Assembly: GCF_003285545.1 (NCBI RefSeq)
Contig: NZ_QLNV01000003.1
Location: 186,001 to 250,000 of the forward strand
Length of the DNA stretch: 64,000 bases
Source: Sinomicrobium soli
GTDB lineage: Bacteria > Bacteroidota > Bacteroidia > Flavobacteriales > Flavobacteriaceae
Direction of reading: 5' to 3'
In this document: positions 44,728 through 52,313 of the stretch, piece by piece
How positions within the stretch are numbered: the first letter of the stretch is position 1
Layout of the letters: each line of letters starts with the position of its first letter
Translations under genes and position numbers: made by a program
Notes under the pieces: model-generated
The model's database searches: none
Seen by the model: only the letters and a program-made list of their open reading frames with translations
Told to the model about the DNA's origin: nothing

Positions 44728-44769
44728 TGTCATTCAGAGCGAAGCGCAGCGTAGTCAAGATATCTCTAT
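44728..44769. repeat. Dispersed TGTCATTC repeat containing the coaBC stop codon
   Basis: TGTCATTCAGAGCGAAGCGC followed by AGCGTAGTCAAGATATCTCT. It is a single arm related to both arms of the inverted repeat at 47357-47457. The coaBC TGA stop (44755-44757) and its last four sense codons lie inside it. Confidence 0.8.
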
Positions 44770-45975
44770 CCCGGTTCTCCGGCCTATTTCCCTGAAAATA
44801 TCCAGGGCCACTTCCGTCTTGGGTTTCAGTTCAAACGGGGTCATGTGCCGGTCCCGGTCTATAAAAGTAATCTTATTTGTGGATTTCCCAAAACCTGCCC
44901 CTTCGTCTCTCATGGAATTCAGCACAATGGCATCCAGGTTTTTCCTCTGAAGTTTTTCGAGGGCATGCTCTGTTTCACGATCCGTTTCCAGGGCAAACCC
45001 TACCAGGAACTGGTGTTTCTTTATGTTCCCCAGCGAAGCCAGAATATCTTTTGTAGGTTCCAGGGTCAGCGTCAGCGAAGCATCTTTTTTCTTGATCTTG
45101 CTGTCGGTTACCACAGCAGGACGGTAATCGGATACGGCCGCGGCCAGTATGGCAATATCGGCATGGTCAAAAGCACGGTGTACAGCGATATACATCTCTT
45201 CGGCGCTTGTGACCCTTACGGTATCGATACGGGAATGATCTGCAGACAGCGAAGAGGGGCCCAGCACCAGCGTAACCTCTGCCCCGAGACCGGCCGCAGC
45301 CTGTGCGAGTGCCATTCCCATCCTGCCTGACGAGTGATTCCCGATAAAGCGTACCGGATCTATGGCTTCGTAGGTAGGTCCTGCCGTAATGAGCACCTTT
45401 TTACCGTAAAGAGGCAACGATTGCAGAATATGGTCTTCCATAAAACCCACGATCTCTGCGGGTTCTTCCATACGTCCCTCTCCTGTCAATCCACTGGCCA
45501 GTTCACCATGTCCGGCAGGAATGATCACATTGCCAAACCCCTGCAGGGTCTTGAACGTGTTTCTTGTGGAAGGGTGTTTATACATGTCCAGATCCATCGC
45601 AGGGGCGATGTATACCGGGCATTTGGCAGAGAGATAGGTAGCGAGAAGAAAATTATCGGAAACCCCGTTGGCCATCTTTGCCATCGTATTGGCCGTTGCA
45701 GGGGCCACAATCATGTAATCGGCCCACAGCCCCAGCTCGACGTGGTTATTCCATAACTCACTTTCCCTTTCCTTGTCCGTAAACTTGGAGAGTACCGGGT
45801 TTCTGGACAGGGTGGACAGGGTAAGCGGAGTAACAAACTCCCTGGCATTTTCGGTCATGACCACCCGTACCTCCGCACCCGCCTTTATAAAAAGCCTTAC
45901 GAGAAAAGCAGTCTTATAAGCGGCAATGCCCCCGGTTATGCCTAAAAGGATTTTCTTGCCGCTTAACACCGACAT
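44755..45975 (-). CDS. coaBC: Bifunctional phosphopantothenoylcysteine decarboxylase / phosphopantothenate-cysteine ligase
   Basis: A 406-residue two-domain coenzyme A biosynthesis enzyme. The N-terminal flavoprotein CoaC domain (~1-180) has GITGGIAAYKT, MANGVSDN and the PAxDxxMxxHP-type motif PAMDLDMYKHPST with the substrate clamp. The C-terminal CoaB domain (~190-400) has VLITAGPTYEAIDPVRFIGNHSSGRMG and KIKKKDASLTL. It starts 4 bp downstream of rpoZ. The last residues (GIEIS) and the stop are encoded within a dispersed repeat, so the extreme C-terminus may be non-ancestral. Confidence 0.96.
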   Translation of the reverse strand: MSVLSGKKILLGITGGIAAYKTAFLVRLFIKAGAEVRVVMTENAREFVTPLTLSTLSRNPVLSKFTDKERESELWNNHVELGLWADYMIVAPATANTMAKMANGVSDNFLLATYLSAKCPVYIAPAMDLDMYKHPSTRNTFKTLQGFGNVIIPAGHGELASGLTGEGRMEEPAEIVGFMEDHILQSLPLYGKKVLITAGPTYEAIDPVRFIGNHSSGRMGMALAQAAAGLGAEVTLVLGPSSLSADHSRIDTVRVTSAEEMYIAVHRAFDHADIAILAAAVSDYRPAVVTDSKIKKKDASLTLTLEPTKDILASLGNIKKHQFLVGFALETDRETEHALEKLQRKNLDAIVLNSMRDEGAGFGKSTNKITFIDRDRHMTPFELKPKTEVALDIFREIGRRTGIEIS

Positions 45976-45979
45976 ATCG

Positions 45980-46306
45980 CTATGCTTCCTTTTCGGTATC
46001 CCTGTAGTAAATCTTGTCGTTCAGCCACTCTTCTACGGCAATGGCGTGAGGTTTGGGAAGTTTTTCGTAGAACTTGGATACCTCTATCTGCTCCTTGTTC
46101 TCGAAAATTTCCTCGAGGCTGTCGGTATAGGTAGCAAACTCCTCCAGTTTTTCGATCAGCTCCTTCTTGATCTCCGCATTGATCTGTGTTGCCCTCTTGG
46201 CAATGATCGATATGGCCTCGTAGATGTTCTCCGTAGGGGCATCTACCTTATTCTTGTCAAGGGTAATGGTAGAAACCGGGGCTTCTGTTTTTCTCAAATT
46301 GCTCAT
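45980..46306 (-). CDS. rpoZ: RNA polymerase omega subunit
   Basis: A 108-residue Bacteroidota-type omega protein. NIYEAISIIAKRATQINAEIKKEL (residues ~27-50) is the conserved core that clamps the beta' C-terminus. The tail is acidic and longer than in E. coli. It is in the bamD-rpoZ-coaBC order characteristic of flavobacteria, with gaps of 10 bp and 4 bp to its neighbours. Confidence 0.9.
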   Translation of the reverse strand: MSNLRKTEAPVSTITLDKNKVDAPTENIYEAISIIAKRATQINAEIKKELIEKLEEFATYTDSLEEIFENKEQIEVSKFYEKLPKPHAIAVEEWLNDKIYYRDTEKEA

Positions 46307-46316
46307 TGCACTCTTC

Positions 46317-47111
46317 TTATTTGCTAAATTGTTGTAATTCTTCTTCCACTGTTGCCATCATCTTGTCGGCTTCACCGGTATACTGTGTTTCAGGATAATA
46401 CCGCTTTAAGGTATTATATGCATCCCTGGTATCATTATAGCGTTCTTCCTGCAGGACATATATACTGTTTACTGCCAGGTTATAGGATGACAGCATACGG
46501 TAGTACATCGCATCTTCCCGGTATACCGTGCCCGGATAATTGGACAGAAAATTGTCCAGGGACTTGATCGCCGCCTTGTAATCCTTGATACGGTTGTACT
46601 GTTTGGCTATTTCCAGGTCCTTTTTTTCCAGTTTGGACCTCAATTCCCTGATCAGTACATTGGCATCGTCCAGGTATTCCGAATCCGGATAACTGTTTAT
46701 GAACAGTTGCAGTTTATCCAGTGCCGTATTGGTTTCTGTCTGGTCGAGGCTGTATTTGGGAGACAGCATATAATAACTCCGGGCCCCGAGGAACGCGGCT
46801 TCTTCTGCCTTGTCACTTCTCGGGTAGGACTTTGAGAACCTGTCGAACTGATAGGCAGCCAGGTAATAGTCCTTGGTCTGGTAATATGCGTTGGCGTGAA
46901 AATACACCACCCTCTCCCCCTGTGGTTTGCCTGCGTACTGGGGGACGATCTGTTCAAAAAGCCGGTTGGCCTTTTTGTAATCTCCCTTCTCGTAAAGCTT
47001 CTCCGCCAGATCGTATTTTACTTTGGTATCTTCGCTTTTCAGAGCTTTCTGAAACTCGCTGCACGAACCCAGCAAAGCCGCAGTGATTGCAATATACAAA
47101 AATCTTTTCAT
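46317..47111 (-). CDS. bamD: Outer-membrane assembly lipoprotein BamD
   Basis: A 264-residue lipoprotein of the BAM complex that inserts outer-membrane barrels. The start at 47111 gives a lipobox (LLGSC, Cys 17); the longer frame to 47195 lies in leader sequence. Five TPR-like repeats are visible, for example AEKLYEKGDYKKANRLFEQI, AAYQFDRFSKSYPRSDKAEEA, LQLFINSYPDSEYLDDAN and SLDNFLSNYPGTVYREDA. It is the first gene of an operon with rpoZ and coaBC, with a clear promoter at 47183-47211. Confidence 0.94.
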   Translation of the reverse strand: MKRFLYIAITAALLGSCSEFQKALKSEDTKVKYDLAEKLYEKGDYKKANRLFEQIVPQYAGKPQGERVVYFHANAYYQTKDYYLAAYQFDRFSKSYPRSDKAEEAAFLGARSYYMLSPKYSLDQTETNTALDKLQLFINSYPDSEYLDDANVLIRELRSKLEKKDLEIAKQYNRIKDYKAAIKSLDNFLSNYPGTVYREDAMYYRMLSSYNLAVNSIYVLQEERYNDTRDAYNTLKRYYPETQYTGEADKMMATVEEELQQFSK

Positions 47112-47182
47112 GAATAATCGCCTGGTTTTTAGTGACCTTTCACCTGAACACCCATCACGGCATCTACCGCTAAAATGAGCGG

Positions 47183-47211
47183 CAAAATTAGCCAATAATC
47201 GGATAATACAA
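47183..47211 (-). promoter_or_regulatory. Promoter of bamD-rpoZ-coaBC
   Basis: On the minus strand: -33 TTG (47211-47209), 18-bp spacer, -7 TAATTTTG (47190-47183). A small hairpin CCGCT/AGCGG (47167-47182) follows in the leader, which is about 65 nt. Confidence 0.65.
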
Positions 47212-47292
47212 AACTAATTATCGCCGAAGATACAATTTAGCGGTATTCCCGGAAAGAATACGGGACTAATTTTAACCATATTTTAGAGTTTT

Positions 47293-47341
47293 GTAGTTCT
47301 TAGTTGTTAGTTCGTAGTTTCAACTGGTTGCTGGTTTGCAG
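47293..47341. repeat. Heptamer array TAGTTnn
   Basis: TAGTTCT, TAGTTGT, TAGTTCG, TAGTTTC in tandem, then CTGGTTGCTGGTTTGCAGG. It is the same family as the array at the gpmI stop, here in plus orientation. Confidence 0.8.
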
Positions 47342-47356
47342 GATGGGCAAGATCAA

Positions 47357-47457
47357 TGTCATTCAGACCGTAGGGAAGAATCTCAACCCCAGATCAAAGG
47401 GGCTTCAACAGTATAACCCGAAAGCCCGGGGATTCTTCGACTGCGCTCAGGATGACA
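47357..47457. repeat. Inverted-repeat element with TGTCATTC / GGATGACA ends
   Basis: The left arm 47357-47390 begins TGTCATTCAGACCGTAGGGA and continues with AGAATCTCAACCCC. The right arm 47426-47457 is its approximate reverse complement, with GGGGATTCTTCGACTGCGCT followed by CAGGATGACA. About 35 bp lie between them. No coding capacity. Resembles a MITE-like or REP-like element. Confidence 0.8.
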
Positions 47458-47523
47458 GTTCACAATACCGCCATCCCCGGAACTCTGAACTCCGAACCGG
47501 ATTCGTGTTACACCAACCAGGAA

Positions 47524-48408
47524 CTAAACCAGCCTCACATTTTGCTCCACAAAGGCAACAATACGGGCCTGCAGGTCATTGTCGGCTTTTACCAGAGGTA
47601 ATCTTACCGTATCCCTGCACAGTCCGAGGGCCTTGAAGACCGCCTTGATCCCGGCAGGATTGCCCTGTTCAAAGGCCATGTCCACCATATCCATCAGGTT
47701 GTAATGAATGTCGTATGCTTCGCGGGCCGCCCCCTCAAGTCCGAGACGTACCATCCGGGAAAACTGTTCCGGAACACCCTGCCCTATTACCGAAATAACC
47801 CCTGCCCCTCCGGCGAGCACCATGGGTAAGGTAAGCATATCATCCCCGGAGATCACCAGGAAATCTTCAGGCTTATCCTTTATAAGCCGCATCGCCTGTA
47901 CGATATCACCGGCTGCTTCTTTTATCCCGATAATATTATCCAGCCCGGCCAGTCTCAGTACCGTGTCCGGCAGCATGTTGGAAGCCGTACGCCCCGGCAC
48001 GTTATACAGGATAACCGGTAGCGGGGAAGCTTGTGCAACTGCTTTGAAATGCTGATATATCCCTTCCTGTGTAGGCTTGTTATAATAAGGAGATACCGAA
48101 AGAACAGCGTCAAAACCGGAAAGACCGGAGGCCTGCAGTTCGTTTATCACACCGGCCGTATTATTACCTCCTACTCCGAGTACCAGGGGAAGCTTCCCCG
48201 CATTGGCCCTGATCACAGTCTGTTTCACAACCTCCTTTTCCTCGCTGCTCAAAGTCGCACTTTCTGCCGTAGTCCCCAAAACTACGAGATAGTCGATCCC
48301 TCCCTCTATACAGTGGTTTACCACACCTTCAAGTGCCGTAATGTCCACATCGTTGTCCTCGTTAAACGGGGTTATCAACGCCACCCCCGTACCTGTGAAT
48401 TTTGACAT
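47524..48408 (-). CDS. dapA: 4-hydroxy-tetrahydrodipicolinate synthase
   Basis: First committed enzyme of lysine/meso-diaminopimelate synthesis, condensing pyruvate with aspartate semialdehyde. It is 294 residues. Motifs: [45 protein letters not shown] (catalytic Tyr ~135) and [10 protein letters not shown] with the Schiff-base Lys (~163). It ends NVRLV* with a TAG stop embedded in a TAGTTCC/GGTTGGT repeat. It is one base from the stop of the upstream DUF6913-like gene. Confidence 0.96.
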   Translation of the reverse strand: MSKFTGTGVALITPFNEDNDVDITALEGVVNHCIEGGIDYLVVLGTTAESATLSSEEKEVVKQTVIRANAGKLPLVLGVGGNNTAGVINELQASGLSGFDAVLSVSPYYNKPTQEGIYQHFKAVAQASPLPVILYNVPGRTASNMLPDTVLRLAGLDNIIGIKEAAGDIVQAMRLIKDKPEDFLVISGDDMLTLPMVLAGGAGVISVIGQGVPEQFSRMVRLGLEGAAREAYDIHYNLMDMVDMAFEQGNPAGIKAVFKALGLCRDTVRLPLVKADNDLQARIVAFVEQNVRLV

Positions 48409-48409
48409 C

Positions 48410-48937
48410 CTAAATCTTATTTAATATGGTCAGATATTTTACTAACTCTCTTTTAAACTCCGGAAAATTTTCCGGACTAACATTAATGATCAAATCGTTC
48501 ATCTTTTCATACACCCCGGCAAGCCCGGCCCGGAAAGAACTCCCGATCCCCGTGGAAGCCAGCGCCAGGACCGGGGAAGCAACGCTGTAATAATTCAGCA
48601 ACAGGTCGTAATGCCTGTCCTTCATTCCCGAATATCCCTCATGGCGTATTTTCCCCTTCCATCCCAGGTCGGTTTTCCTCATAACGGGAATACCCGGACT
48701 CTCATAAGCATTGTTCTTCCCGCTAAATCCCAATATGTGAAAATGCTCCGGGTCCACTTCCAGACTGTGCGATAAGCCCCGCAGTGCCTCCACATCATCA
48801 AATTCGTCAAGATTTACCAGACAGGCCACCGAAGATATTCTCTTCGCCTCCGAAGTGCCCTTCGGACCCGTGGGATATGCCAGTTTTTTTTTAAGAATTT
48901 TATAGGCGGCTTTCTCCTTATATTTCTTAAAAAACAT
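48410..48937 (-). CDS. Conserved flavobacterial protein of unknown function (DUF6913-like)
   Basis: A 175-residue soluble protein. The start at 48937 ([19 protein letters not shown]) is chosen because the longer frame to 49150 crosses the divergent gene. A basic N-terminal helix is followed by an alpha/beta region ([62 protein letters not shown]). No catalytic motif is recognised. It reads into dapA with almost no gap, and shares a 37-bp divergent promoter region with the 5'-nucleotidase C-domain gene. The DUF assignment is from memory and tentative. Confidence 0.7.
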   Translation of the reverse strand: MFFKKYKEKAAYKILKKKLAYPTGPKGTSEAKRISSVACLVNLDEFDDVEALRGLSHSLEVDPEHFHILGFSGKNNAYESPGIPVMRKTDLGWKGKIRHEGYSGMKDRHYDLLLNYYSVASPVLALASTGIGSSFRAGLAGVYEKMNDLIINVSPENFPEFKRELVKYLTILNKI

Positions 48938-48943
48938 ATACCT

Positions 48944-48964
48944 TAGCTTTGTTCTGCAAATGTA
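48944..48964. promoter_or_regulatory. Face-to-face -7 boxes in a 37-bp divergent gap
   Basis: Plus-strand TAGCTTTG at 48944-48951 serves the gene at 48975. Minus-strand TACATTTG at 48964-48957 serves the gene at 48937. The two point toward each other, so predicted transcripts would overlap by several bases at their 5' ends. Confidence 0.5.
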
Positions 48965-48974
48965 ATACATTACC

Positions 48975-49832
48975 ATGCACAAAAACACCGGTATAGCACA
49001 ACTTAATAACATAAAAATAACACATTTTGTTATTTTCATAACTTTCACTTTACTTTTATCCTGCAAACAGGAGTCTTCTGTTACAAAAAAACAGATTCTT
49101 CGTATTGAAGGCAAGGAGATCAATATCAACGACAGCATAGCGTCAGACACCTCGATCGACAGCTTTGTACGGCCCTACCGCGACCATATAGACCAGGACC
49201 TGAAGGCCCCTCTCGCTTACAACCCCTATAAACTGGATAAATCTGACGGAGCGCTCAATACTGCTATCGGGAACCTGATGGCCGATGTGGTCATGCAAAA
49301 AGCCGGTGATATTTTTAAACGGAGAACGGGCAAGGATGTGGACGGCGTCCTTTTAAATTTCGGAGGAATAAGGGCGGCCATTCCCCCCGGCCACGTCACG
49401 GCAAGAACGGGGTACGAGATCATGCCTTTCGAAAATGCAATGGTAGTACAGGAACTCAGCGCTGCCAAAATGGAAGAAATGGCCGGCTACCTGGCCGCAA
49501 ACCAGACGGCACACCCCATAAGCGGCTTCCAAATCAGGCTTGACGGGCAGGGAAACTTAAAAAATTTCCTCGTAGGCGGAAAGCCCCTGGACCCGGACAG
49601 GAGTTACTATATCGCTACCTCCGATTACCTGATGAACGGCGGGGATAATATGAATTTTTTCCTGGACGCCCTCAGTTCCACCCCCCTGGATTACCGCATA
49701 CGCAATGCGATGATCGATTATTTTTCTGAAACAGATACCATCCGGACCCAAAGAGACGACCGGTATACCAGGGAAATAAGTCTATATCACCGGAAACCAG
49801 ATAACAAATACCGGGGTACAGACGTTATATAA
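48975..49832 (+). CDS. Orphan 5'-nucleotidase C-terminal domain lipoprotein
   Basis: A 285-residue probable lipoprotein (LLLSC, Cys near residue 30). It consists only of the substrate-binding C-terminal domain of UshA-type 5'-nucleotidases: NTAIGNLMADVV, LLNFGGIRAAIPPGHVT (the nucleotide-stacking/Arg region), YEIMPFENAMVV and YIATSDYLMNGGDN. The N-terminal metallophosphatase domain is absent. In many flavobacteria that half is encoded by the next gene, but here the next gene is unrelated. Catalysis would need a partner encoded elsewhere, or the protein may only bind nucleotides. Confidence 0.87.
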   Translation: MHKNTGIAQLNNIKITHFVIFITFTLLLSCKQESSVTKKQILRIEGKEININDSIASDTSIDSFVRPYRDHIDQDLKAPLAYNPYKLDKSDGALNTAIGNLMADVVMQKAGDIFKRRTGKDVDGVLLNFGGIRAAIPPGHVTARTGYEIMPFENAMVVQELSAAKMEEMAGYLAANQTAHPISGFQIRLDGQGNLKNFLVGGKPLDPDRSYYIATSDYLMNGGDNMNFFLDALSSTPLDYRIRNAMIDYFSETDTIRTQRDDRYTREISLYHRKPDNKYRGTDVI

Positions 49833-49929
49833 ATCCCGGGATGAAATTCCCCTAAAAAAACCGACCTCGCAAAGTGCTGCGTATTTCAATACAAATACAG
49901 AGTTCACCCAGTGAATAAAAGAACATATT

Positions 49930-50451
49930 ATGATACAGCTCACCGATATTCTACTCTATATACTTCCGGCAGCAATCACCGGACTCGTCGCGTATTATTT
50001 CTTCGCCCAGTTTGTAAAAAACGAACAGCTGAAACGGCGGTTTCTCTTGCAGCGGGAGGCACAGAAGCACACTTTTCCCATCAGGCTACAGGCCTATGAA
50101 CGCATGGCACTTTTCCTGGAACGCACAGACCCGGTCAAACTGTTGTTACGGGTAGTGCCTTCCCGCAGTATGAACACCGCAGAATATGAAGCCCTGCTCA
50201 TCAGGAGTATCGAAGAAGAATACGACCATAACCTTTCGCAGCAGATCTATATGAGCGACCAGTGCTGGAGCATTATAAAAACTGCAAAAAACAGTACCAT
50301 ACAACTCATCAGAAAGGCCAGCATGACGGCCCAGCCGGATTCGCCGGAAAAACTCCGGGAGGTCATACTCAGTGAAATGATGGACAAAACCTCCCCTTCG
50401 GCAACCGCCCTGCAATTTATAAGAAAAGAGGTGAGGGATTTCATGAATTAA
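49930..50451 (+). CDS. Membrane-anchored protein of unknown function (DUF7935-like)
   Basis: A 173-residue protein with one N-terminal membrane helix (~residues 7-27, ILLYILPAAITGLVAYYFF). A long, mostly helical cytoplasmic part follows (LQREAQKHTFPIRLQAYERMALFLERTDP, EEEYDHNLSQQIYMSDQCWSIIK). The pattern is common in flavobacteria upstream of rnpB or in envelope operons, but no function is known. The family name is tentative. It ends 39 bp before the RNase P RNA. Confidence 0.7.
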   Translation: MIQLTDILLYILPAAITGLVAYYFFAQFVKNEQLKRRFLLQREAQKHTFPIRLQAYERMALFLERTDPVKLLLRVVPSRSMNTAEYEALLIRSIEEEYDHNLSQQIYMSDQCWSIIKTAKNSTIQLIRKASMTAQPDSPEKLREVILSEMMDKTSPSATALQFIRKEVRDFMN

Positions 50452-50477
50452 ACCCCGCTTATTTTCTCCCGGCTTCG

Positions 50478-50485
50478 TACCTTTG
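50478..50485 (+). promoter_or_regulatory. -7 promoter box (TACCTTTG) of rnpB
   Basis: Matches TAnnTTTG and ends 5 bp before the P1 stem of RNase P RNA, the right distance for a start at about 50490. Confidence 0.6.
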
Positions 50486-50489
50486 TCCC

Positions 50490-50790
50490 GCAGGCCGTCT
50501 TATCGCTCCCGGCAGGGAGAGGAAAGTCCGGACACCACAGCGCAGCGTAGCGGGTAACACCCGTCGTCCCGATACCGGGAAAGGACCAGTGCAACAGAAA
50601 GTATGTACAGGTAAGGCTGTAGTGAAATCAGGTAAACTCTACGCGGTGCAACGCCATGTATACCGGCATCAGAGGGTTGCGCGCCCGAATCGCCCCGGGC
50701 GAGTGCCGGAGGGTAGGCGGTTAGAGATACCGGGCAACCGGTATCCCAGATAAATGATAAGACACGACAGAATCCGGCTTACAGGCCTGC
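50490..50790 (+). ncRNA. rnpB: RNase P RNA (class A)
   Basis: Catalytic RNA that matures tRNA 5' ends. The P1 helix is formed by GCAGGCC (50490-50496) and GGCCTGC (50784-50790). Conserved blocks are present in order: GAGGAAAGTCCGGAC near 50518 (CR-I), ACAGAAAGTATG (L8/P9 region), CGCCCGAATCGCC, and CAGATAAATGATAAGACACG with ACAGAATCCGGCTTA (CR-V, P4 3' strand). A T-run at 50792-50798 follows P1 and acts as terminator. About 300 nt, slightly short for class A. Ends are accurate to a few bases. Confidence 0.95.
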
Positions 50791-50839
50791 ATTTTTTTAC
50801 AAGGGGCATATTGGAAGTAGGAGAACCCCGGGCTTCCGG

Positions 50840-50866
50840 CTTCGAACTACCAACCAGGCACTAAAA
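50840..50866. repeat. GGTTGGTAGTT-type repeat at the cysM stop
   Basis: On the minus strand the cysM TAG (50863-50861) continues as TAGTGCC, TGGTTGG, TAGTTCG. This is the same string class as at the dapA and gpmI stops. Confidence 0.7.
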
Positions 50867-51742
50867 AAGCCCGGAAGACAAATACCGGTCGCCCCGGTCA
50901 CATATGATGGTCACGATAACCCCCTTATCCAGCGTTTCCGCCAGTTTTAATGCTGCACATACCGCTCCCCCGCTGCTCATTCCCGCAAAAACCCCTTCTT
51001 CACGGGCCAGCCTCCGGGTCATTTCTTTAGCCTCCTCCTCGCTCACTTCTATGATGCTATCCACTCTTTCGGGGTCAAAGATCTTCGGCAGGTATGCCTC
51101 CGGCCATTTCCGTATTCCAGGAATACTGGAATCATCTGTGGGCTGCACTCCGACGATGGTGATGTCCGGGTCCTGTTCTTTCAGATAGGCAGAGGTCCCC
51201 ATAATGGTTCCGGTTGTTCCCATGGCCGACACAAAATGCGTTATTTCCCCGTTGGTGTCTCTCCATATCTCCGGACCGGTGGTCTTGTAATGCGCTTTCC
51301 AGTTATCATCATTGCCAAACTGATTGAGCGATACATACCCTTCCTCATCCACTTTTTTCTCCGCATAGTCCCGCGACCCTTCAATACCGGCATCTGAAGG
51401 GGTAAGCGTTACCTTTGCCCCGTATGCCCGCATGGTCTGTACCCGTTCCCTGGTAGAATTTTCCGGCATTACGAGTTCGATGTCCAGGTGGAACAAACCG
51501 GCAATCATGGCCAGGGCTATCCCCGTATTCCCGCTGGTGGCCTCTATAAGTTTTGTTTCCTTATCTATATCTCCGCGCTCCAGGGCACTCTTTATCATAT
51601 TATAAGCCGCCCGGTCCTTAACACTTCCCCCGGGATTATCTCCTTCCAGTTTCAGCAACAGCTTTACCGCTTTGCCCGGTATCAAGGTTGTCGTTGCCAC
51701 CAGGGGGGTGTTCCCTATATTTTCAAGTAATGTTTTGTACAT
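50861..51742 (-). CDS. cysM: Cysteine synthase, CysM type
   Basis: A 293-residue PLP enzyme making cysteine from O-acetylserine and sulfide or thiosulfate. The PLP lysine is in NPGGSVKDRAA (residue ~42), the substrate loop is EATSGNTGIALA, and the phosphate-binding loop is GTTGTIMG near 177. The ending ICDRGDRYLSSGLF is the CysM form rather than CysK. The TAG stop falls in a TAGTnnn/GGTTGG repeat. Convergent with rnpB. Confidence 0.92.
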   Translation of the reverse strand: MYKTLLENIGNTPLVATTTLIPGKAVKLLLKLEGDNPGGSVKDRAAYNMIKSALERGDIDKETKLIEATSGNTGIALAMIAGLFHLDIELVMPENSTRERVQTMRAYGAKVTLTPSDAGIEGSRDYAEKKVDEEGYVSLNQFGNDDNWKAHYKTTGPEIWRDTNGEITHFVSAMGTTGTIMGTSAYLKEQDPDITIVGVQPTDDSSIPGIRKWPEAYLPKIFDPERVDSIIEVSEEEAKEMTRRLAREEGVFAGMSSGGAVCAALKLAETLDKGVIVTIICDRGDRYLSSGLF

Positions 51743-51811
51743 ATATTCTGTTTTATATATAGAACTCGTCTTGAGTTATTATAATTTGCTGCAAATCCCT
51801 GTTTATTCCCG

Positions 51812-52219
51812 TCAAAAAGACAAGGCCCTCCGGCCATCTTCGAGCTCTTCCATATAGATATCCACCGCATCTTCGGGCAGTAGTCCCCCTATTTTTTCCG
51901 GCCACTCTATAAAAAGCCAATCACCGGAATAAAGATATTCCTCCACGCCCATGTCCAGGGCCTCGGTTTCATCTTCTATCCGGTAAAAATCAAAATGATA
52001 GACCGGTAGTCCATCTTTGTCCCGGTATTCATGTACCAGCCCGAAAGTGGGGCTTCCTGTCATATCCCCCACACCGAGTTTAAGAGCCATGGCTTTGATA
52101 AGGGTGGTCTTTCCCACTCCCATATCCCCGTGAAACAGAAGGGTCTTTCCACGTGCCTCTCCCAGGACCCGGGAGGCGACAGCCTCTATCTCCCGCAATG
52201 AATAAAGGATCTTTTCCAC
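51812..52219 (-). CDS. tsaE: tRNA threonylcarbamoyladenosine ATPase TsaE
   Basis: A 135-residue P-loop protein required with TsaB/TsaD for t6A37 in tRNA. Walker A is FHGDMGVGKTTLIKAM (residues ~28-44). GSPTFGLVHEY is the family switch region, HFDFYRIED the HxD motif, and LFIEWPEKI the closing Trp motif. It is downstream of porX on the same strand; a 109-bp spacer with a large inverted repeat lies between them. Confidence 0.95.
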   Translation of the reverse strand: MEKILYSLREIEAVASRVLGEARGKTLLFHGDMGVGKTTLIKAMALKLGVGDMTGSPTFGLVHEYRDKDGLPVYHFDFYRIEDETEALDMGVEEYLYSGDWLFIEWPEKIGGLLPEDAVDIYMEELEDGRRALSF

Positions 52220-52250
52220 ACAAATAAATTTTAATTATTCCTGTATTAAG

Positions 52251-52302
52251 GTTGAAGGTTACAGGTTGCAGGTTTAAAGTTGCAAAACCTGTAACCTTCA
52301 AC
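52251..52302. repeat. Perfect 17-bp inverted repeat built of heptamers
   Basis: The left arm 52251-52267 (GTTGAAGGTTACAGGTT) and the right arm 52286-52302 are exact reverse complements, with an 18-bp loop containing GGTTTAA and AGTTGCA units. It lies between porX and tsaE and could act as a terminator or processing site, though no T-run follows on either strand. Confidence 0.85.
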
Positions 52303-52313
52303 TTTTAACCTGT

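Larger units (their letters stand above)
47112..47523. other. 412-bp repeat-rich intergenic region between bamD and dapA
   Basis: No gene. From left to right: bamD promoter (47183-47211), a TAGTTnn heptamer array on the plus strand (47293-47320), an inverted pair of TGTCATTC-type arms (47357-47457), a degenerate AACTCTGAACTCCGAAC stretch, and a minus-strand-oriented GGTTGGT/TAGTT element that runs into the dapA stop. The elements are nested symmetrically. Confidence 0.7.

Noticed and set aside
47357-47457. Insertion sequence remnant
   Set aside because: The inverted arms resemble IS ends, but there is no transposase fragment and no clear target-site duplication. Called an IR element instead.
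47304-47636. 110-codon open frame across the bamD-dapA gap
   Set aside because: It is made of repeat sequence and runs antisense into dapA; not a gene.
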